DNA of 64,000 nucleotides, taken from positions 5,346,001 to 5,410,000 of the forward strand of contig JALJCS010000034.1 of NCBI GenBank assembly GCA_023055355.1. Reading direction: 5' to 3'. Under the pieces are notes generated by a model that was not told the origin of the DNA, ran no database searches, and saw nothing but the letters and a program-made list of their open reading frames with translations. Source of the DNA: Agelaius tricolor. Lineage: Eukaryota; Chordata; Aves; Passeriformes; Icteridae. Of the stretch, positions 59,781 to 64,000 are shown one piece after another. Each line of letters begins with the position of its first letter. Position 1 is the first letter of the stretch. The position numbers and the translations under genes are program-made.

Positions 59781-61749
59781 GATGCAAGTGTGGGCAGGAC
59801 TCCAGCTGCCTCCAAGGAATAATGAGAATGCCCAGTGCCCAGTCTTGCATCACTCAGGAGCATGGTGCATCAGACAGAGCCTTTGTGCTCTTACCTTCAG
59901 CTCATCAGATAGAAAACACAGCAACCTACCTGCCAGATCTGCTGAATTCATAACCAGTTCCTGTTCTGGCTGCAGAATAAAATTCTCTCCCTGTTGTGAT
60001 ATCCAATTGCAACCCTGAGACCTCAGAGGGCTGTGCGCGATAATAGCTATGCGTTCAATTTTCATTAGACTTACCCTAAACAAAAATTGCTTAGAAACTT
60101 TTTCTTCCCTACAATGCTTTTCACTTCATCCATCAGCCCTCTGCTTCTGTGCTGTCTGTGCCTTCCAGCACAACATTTCAGCAGCATCATGGCCCACTTT
60201 AGGCCAAAGCAGTGCTGGAAGCACATTAAATGTGACAGCCAGATGTGTTGATCTGTTGACAATGGACACTGAGGTCGTTATTAAGAGTTTGCAGTGGAGC
60301 ATGAGCTGGACAGTGTTGGGATTAGATTGCTTCTCCCATATCTGGAGGTGAAAAGCTGATGAAGTGTTGGGAGGTGTTATCAGCAGAGCTGGAGGCAAGA
60401 CAAAAAGTGCAAAAATGACCTATTCTTCACTTTATTTCCATTCCTGCAAGTTAAGAGTGGTGGAGTGCTTCTTAGCACAGTCTTAACTCTGTTGAAATGA
60501 ATTTGTGTTAATCTAAAAGGGGTCAAAACTCAAGCCACACTTATGCTGATGAACCACCAGAGTAATTCCACTGACATCCACAGACTTTATAATAAAGGTA
60601 TTGCTTAACACCTCCCAAAGCTGCTTCAGTTTTAATGGGATTTTTCTTAGCCATTAAAATAACTTTTAAAAAAGCACAGTTGGTTTTAAAACGTCTTCTA
60701 CGTTTGACTACATTTGAGACAGCTCACAGTTAAAATACAGTTGTAATGAGAAAATAATTTTTAAAAAATTGCCTCCAATTATTTTTGTAACTGAAAATTG
60801 TCTGTAAAATTTTGTATAACTTTTCATAAACATTTGGACTTGAAAAAGTAACTTTCTGAATCCTAAGGAATGGAATTTTGATATATTGAAGCACTTCAGG
60901 AACTTAAAGGGTGTTCTTTTTTCTTTTGTGAATGACTCATCTAGAAAAACAGTTTTACATCTACAGGTACAAAAGGCTTAAGTGAATTATGCTTTTGAAG
61001 AAATTCTGAGATACTTAACATCTATCATAACAGATCATTGATATAAGTGCAAATATTAAATTACAGGGCCTGTAAACTGGCAAATAGATTTTGTTTGATT
61101 CATTCTCATGTGTTGCAAAACTTTGCAATGTATAATTTTATTTTAATATAATGCAAGGGGAACAGATGATATTTCTGGGATCGAATATTGACAGACATTA
61201 CTTATGAGTCTCTAGAATAGCAAAAAATGGTGCTTTAAAACCTGTTGTGTAGATATTCTCCTGTTTTCTGGATATTCTTTCTTGCCCAGAATTTTAGCCA
61301 TTTTGCTTACCTCTGATGTACAATATTTAAAATGCTGATGTTTTGCTTTCATATATTTGAATTTCCATACTTTTGCAGCAGCATTTCTTATTTTGACATT
61401 TGAGAGAAGTACCCAGAGGGAAGCACAAAAACTTATGGGCACAGAAGAGCTTGAACAATGTCAGGACAAGATTATGCCTGTTCCACATGAAATATAGGTG
61501 GTTAGTAATTCTAATCAGAACTGGGGAAAGAACCAAAGCCCCTTTCAGGGGCAGAATGTTTCTCTGTGCTGTGTTTTGGACTTGGAGGTCAAAAATTCCA
61601 AGTAGTGAGGAAAAAACTCCAGTGATTGGGACGTGATGAATGCTTGAAGACTTGTTCTAGTGAAGATGCTATCCTATGTTCTCGATGCTATCTTATGTTG
61701 GTAGTCATCCCCCTCCAGCCCATAGAATCTTATTTCTTTGTGAATCACT
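59781..61749. other. Intergenic; small CpG-retaining patch at 60,030-60,055
   Basis: AT-rich unique sequence leading to the FAT4 upstream block. GTGCGCGATAATAGCTATGC at 60033-60052 keeps three CpGs (with the GCG that follows) in otherwise CpG-poor DNA. No gene recognised. Confidence 0.45.
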
Positions 61750-62260
61750 GTTGGATTTTTCTGCCTCATAAGACGCGAGCATTTTTGTGACAGAGAAAAG
61801 CACCTTTCGAGAGCACCCAGCGAGCTGCTGGCTGCAGGCGAGGGTCGATGCAGGCCTGTAGGTGGAGTTAAATATCAAAGAACCGGAGCAGAGCGCGGCA
61901 GGCAGCGCAGCGGATCCCGGCAGCGGGATGAGCCCTGCTCAGCTGTCCCATGGATTTATCCCCCAGCTCCCCGCAGGTGAGGAGGAGGTGTTCACACCAA
62001 GAACAGGCCGCGGATGACTCACCTCCCCCTGAACTAGTGCAGCTAGGAAAGGCAGAGCGCTGCGAGGCACCAAAGCCCTTCTCCAGGCCGGTAGCAGACG
62101 CTGAGAAATGAAAAGCGAAATACAGGCAGAGCACAGCAGTGCCATGCAGGGAGAGGCGCTGTGTCCACGGGGTCGGGGCTGATCGCGGGTGTGAGGATCC
62201 ATCCCTAGAGGGATTTGCAGGAATTACTGGCCCGAGGTAGCTCTTCGTGTTAGATGACAA
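61750..62260 (+). promoter_or_regulatory. CpG-enriched block upstream of FAT4; candidate alternative promoter, exon or enhancer
   Basis: After some 60 kb of CpG-poor DNA, CpGs reappear here in number (for example around 61771, 61870-61925, 62008-62012 and 62160-62190), about 1.3-1.8 kb upstream of the FAT4 start codon and separated from the main island by about 380 bases of AT-rich sequence. It contains an AP-1 consensus TGACTCA at 62015-62021 and a good splice-donor sequence CAG/GTGAGG at 61974-61982. It could be island shore, an alternative or divergent first exon, or an enhancer; sequence alone does not decide. Confidence 0.4.
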
Positions 62261-62639
62261 TACAGAACAAGAACCACCCGTTCTTTCCTACTGTTTCCAG
62301 TCAAGATTGCTGCTAATGGTCATCTGACCTCCCTTTCTTTAATCATATCCAGGGTACTAGCGGGGAACAAACTGCCTTTGGCACCACGTCCTTCTACACT
62401 CCCCTAGTTTTTTTTCCCATTTCTTTTCTCACTTTTCCGACTTTTCCATGCTGGAAAATACACTACCAGGTTCTTTAACTCACAGAGATAAATAAACTCT
62501 GCAATTTGCTGATCCCTTATGCGGCTATGCTGGATTTACCCTGTCACTTTAATTGCTAAATTTACCTTTGAGACTTTAATTGCCATCTATAGATTTGCGT
62601 TTACGACAGCTGCTTGTATTTAAAGAACTCACACAAAAT
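62261..62639. other. AT-rich gap between the upstream CpG block and the main island
   Basis: About 380 bases of T-rich sequence with CTTTAATTGC repeated twice (62549-62558 and 62574-62583) and a TATTTAAAG at 62617-62625. It separates two CpG-rich segments, which argues that the upstream block is not simply part of the same island. Confidence 0.5.
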
Positions 62640-63084
62640 TAAAACTTTTGCTGCCTGCGCCGCCGCAGGAAAAAGGATGCTCCTCGGGTTTTTTGCAGAC
62701 TTTTTGGGGTGGAGGAAGGATTTGGGCTTTTCGGTGGGCACCGAGGTTCCCGTGGGATGCTCCGGCATCCCGGTGATGCTGCCGGGAGCCGCGCCGGGCG
62801 GAGCGGCAGAGGGCGCTGCCGGCCCGCGAGAGGCGCTGCCAGCGCCGCATCTTCCCGGGATAACGGGACCCGCAAGTTCCCTCCAGAGCTGCCTCCCAAG
62901 TGCGCGGCGCCCGCCGCAGCCCGGTCCCCGGTTCGCGGGGCAGCCCGACCCGCTCCGCTCCGCCCGGCTCCCGGCTCGCCGCCCGCTCCGGGCGGGAGCG
63001 TCCCGGGGGGCCCGCGCCCCGCTCCCGGGAGCTCCCCCCGCTCCGCGCCCGTCCCGCTCCCGCCGGGGCGGCCCCTCAGGTGCG

Positions 63085-63125
63085 GGGGGCGGGCCGGGGC
63101 GGGGCGGCGCGGCCCGGCGGCCAAT
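63085..63125 (+). promoter_or_regulatory. GC-box cluster plus CCAAT box
   Basis: GGGGGCGGG at 63085-63093 and the double box GGGGCGGGGCGG at 63096-63107 are Sp1/KLF-type sites. CCAAT at 63121-63125 is an NF-Y-type site. This is the densest group of core promoter elements in the island and lies about 440-475 bases upstream of the FAT4 start codon. Confidence 0.6.
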
Positions 63126-63326
63126 GGGCGGCCGTGGGGGGAGCCGGCCCGGCCGTCAAGAGGGCCGGGATCCATGAGCGCCGGGCAAAGTTGGGTCCGG
63201 GCGTTCGCGGATCACGGACCGGCTCGGCCGCCGAGCGCCCGGGCATGCCGGCGGGGCGGCGGGCACCGCGCGGGAGCGGCGGGCCGCGGGGGCCCCGGCG
63301 GTAGCGGCTGCGGCTGCTGAGCGGCG

Positions 63327-63419
63327 ATGAGGCGCGGCGCCCCCGGCCGCCCCTCAGCCCCGGAGCGGCGGCGGGAGGAGCGGCGGCACAGGCAGAGCCG
63401 GAGCCCGAGCGTCCCGTGA
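63327..63419 (+). other. Possible upstream ORF in the FAT4 leader (30 codons)
   Basis: An ATG at 63327, with G at -3, opens a 30-codon Arg/Pro/Ser-rich frame ending at the TGA at 63417-63419, 140 bases before the FAT4 ATG and out of frame with it. If the transcript starts upstream of it, the frame could lower or tune FAT4 translation. Two further short frames lie upstream at 63174-63320 (48 codons) and 63245-63304 (19 codons). All depend on where transcription starts; chance occurrence in GC-rich DNA is equally possible. Confidence 0.3.
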
Positions 63420-63559
63420 GGGCGGCGCGCCGCCCGCTCCGCTGCCGTCCGCGTCCGGAGCGCAGCGTCCGCGGGTGCCGTGAGGGGGCAGCGGGAGCGG
63501 GAGCGGGGCAAGCGGCGGCGCCGGGCCGCCCCCTCAGGGCGCTGCGCCCCCGGGTCGCC

Positions 63560-64000
63560 ATGGGCCGCCCCCCCGCCGCCCGCGGGCCGCCGCCGCCGCT
63601 GCTGCTGTCGCTGCTGCTGCCGCTGCTGCCGCCGCTGGGGAGCGCCGCCGCCGCGGAGCCGCGCCAGGTGTTCCGGGTGCTGGAGGAGCAGCCGCCCGGC
63701 ACTTGGGTGGGCACCATCGCCACCCGGCCCGGCTTCACCTACCGCCTGAGCGAGCACCACGAGCTCTTCGCCATCAACGCCACCTCGGGCGCCCTGCACA
63801 CCCGCGCCACCATCGACCGCGAGAGCCTGGCCAGCGACGTGGTGGACCTGGTGGTGCTCTCCAGCCAGCCCACCTACCCCAGCGAGGTGCGCGTCCTGGT
63901 GCTCGACCTCAACGACAACGCGCCCGTCTTCCCCGACCCCTCCATCGTGGTGACTTTCAAGGAGGACACGGGCAGCGGGCGCCAGCTCATCCTGGACACT
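63560..64000 (+). CDS. FAT4: FAT atypical cadherin 4, 5' end of first coding exon (partial)
   Basis: FAT4 is a giant single-pass atypical cadherin that binds Dachsous cadherins on neighbouring cells and acts in planar cell polarity and Hippo-linked growth control. Seen here: 147 codons, open to the window end. Residues 1-31 are a Pro/Leu/Ala-rich signal peptide, probably cut before E33. Residues 34-124 form cadherin repeat 1, with calcium-site residues E42-E43, a sequon at N73, the DRE triplet at 86-88 and the inter-repeat linker DLNDNAPVF at 116-124. Repeat 2 begins at about 125 with an ED pair at 135-136. The mature part is closely similar to mammalian FAT4 as I remember it, whereas the signal peptide is not. 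The start is supported by a good Kozak context (G at -3, G at +4), an in-frame TAG at 63302-63304 and no in-frame ATG between. In mammals the first coding exon is several kb long, so no splice site is expected here. FAT1-3 fit less well. Confidence 0.95.
   Translation, partial: MGRPPAARGPPPPLLLSLLLPLLPPLGSAAAAEPRQVFRVLEEQPPGTWVGTIATRPGFTYRLSEHHELFAINATSGALHTRATIDRESLASDVVDLVVLSSQPTYPSEVRVLVLDLNDNAPVFPDPSIVVTFKEDTGSGRQLILDT

Larger units (their letters stand above)
62640..64000 (+). promoter_or_regulatory. FAT4: CpG island promoter and 5' UTR of FAT4
   Basis: GC content and CpG density jump sharply at about 62,640 and stay high through the coding start to the window end. A tight cluster of GC boxes (Sp/KLF type) lies at 63085-63107, and a CCAAT box at 63121-63125. 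No convincing TATA box lies inside the island; an AT-rich TATTTAAAG sits just outside it at 62617-62625. This is the usual layout of a TATA-less vertebrate developmental promoter. The transcription start is not visible from sequence; between about 63,120 and 63,300 is my inference. All long open frames inside the island on both strands, other than FAT4 itself, are by-products of the stop-poor GC-rich sequence. Confidence 0.85.

Noticed and set aside
62614..63177. Open frame of 187 codons on the plus strand in the CpG island
   Set aside because: Pro/Gly/Arg/Ala-rich, as expected from GC-rich DNA with few stops; several overlapping frames on both strands look the same.
63076..63799. Frames of 220 and 195 codons on the minus strand across the FAT4 start
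   Set aside because: They are antisense to a clear coding exon and to its CpG island, with low-complexity Ala/Arg/Gly/Ser composition and no domain.
1..64000. CRISPR arrays, bacterial operons, insertion sequences or phage
   Set aside because: The DNA is vertebrate; the only regular spaced repeat (22.0 kb) has no spacers.

Overview
The window looks like avian genomic DNA, most likely from a songbird. The evidence is several CR1 LINE 3' ends, one tRNA-Ile-headed SINE with a CR1-like tail (the TguSINE1 type known from zebra finch), solo LTRs of types I recognise from passerine genomes, low overall repeat content, and an AT-rich, CpG-poor background that changes abruptly into a CpG island at the right end. 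These family names come from memory of the sequences; no search was run.

Layout. Positions 1 to about 61,740 form a gene desert: I recognise no protein-coding exon on either strand. It holds about ten CR1 fragments (both orientations), one SINE, one compact LTR-LTR element with a 6-bp target duplication (14,759-15,668), several solo LTRs (19.3, 26.1, 26.7 and 46.4 kb), a two-copy tandem duplication of 224 bp (10.0-10.5 kb), a 14-bp minisatellite whose unit carries an ETS-type core (22.0 kb), two tRNA-like relics (9.4 and 30.7 kb), simple repeats, and patches with homeodomain/POU-like words or unexpectedly retained CpGs that could be conserved enhancers. From about 61,750 CpG density rises. 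A dense CpG island starts near 62,640, with GC boxes and a CCAAT box.

The only gene is the 5' end of FAT4, the giant atypical cadherin. Its first coding exon opens at 63,560 and is still open at the window end (147 codons seen: signal peptide, cadherin repeat 1, start of repeat 2). FAT4 is a cell-surface receptor of the Dachsous-Fat planar polarity and Hippo-linked pathway. The other sequence in the window is therefore best read as its upstream regulatory landscape plus inserted retroelements.

I found no new enzymatic, defence or mobile system. The most interesting leads are the short non-coding retroviral element primed by tRNA-Trp, the ETS-core minisatellite, the nested tandem duplication, the upstream CpG-rich block with a good splice-donor sequence, and the low-complexity Leu/Pro signal peptide of this FAT4.
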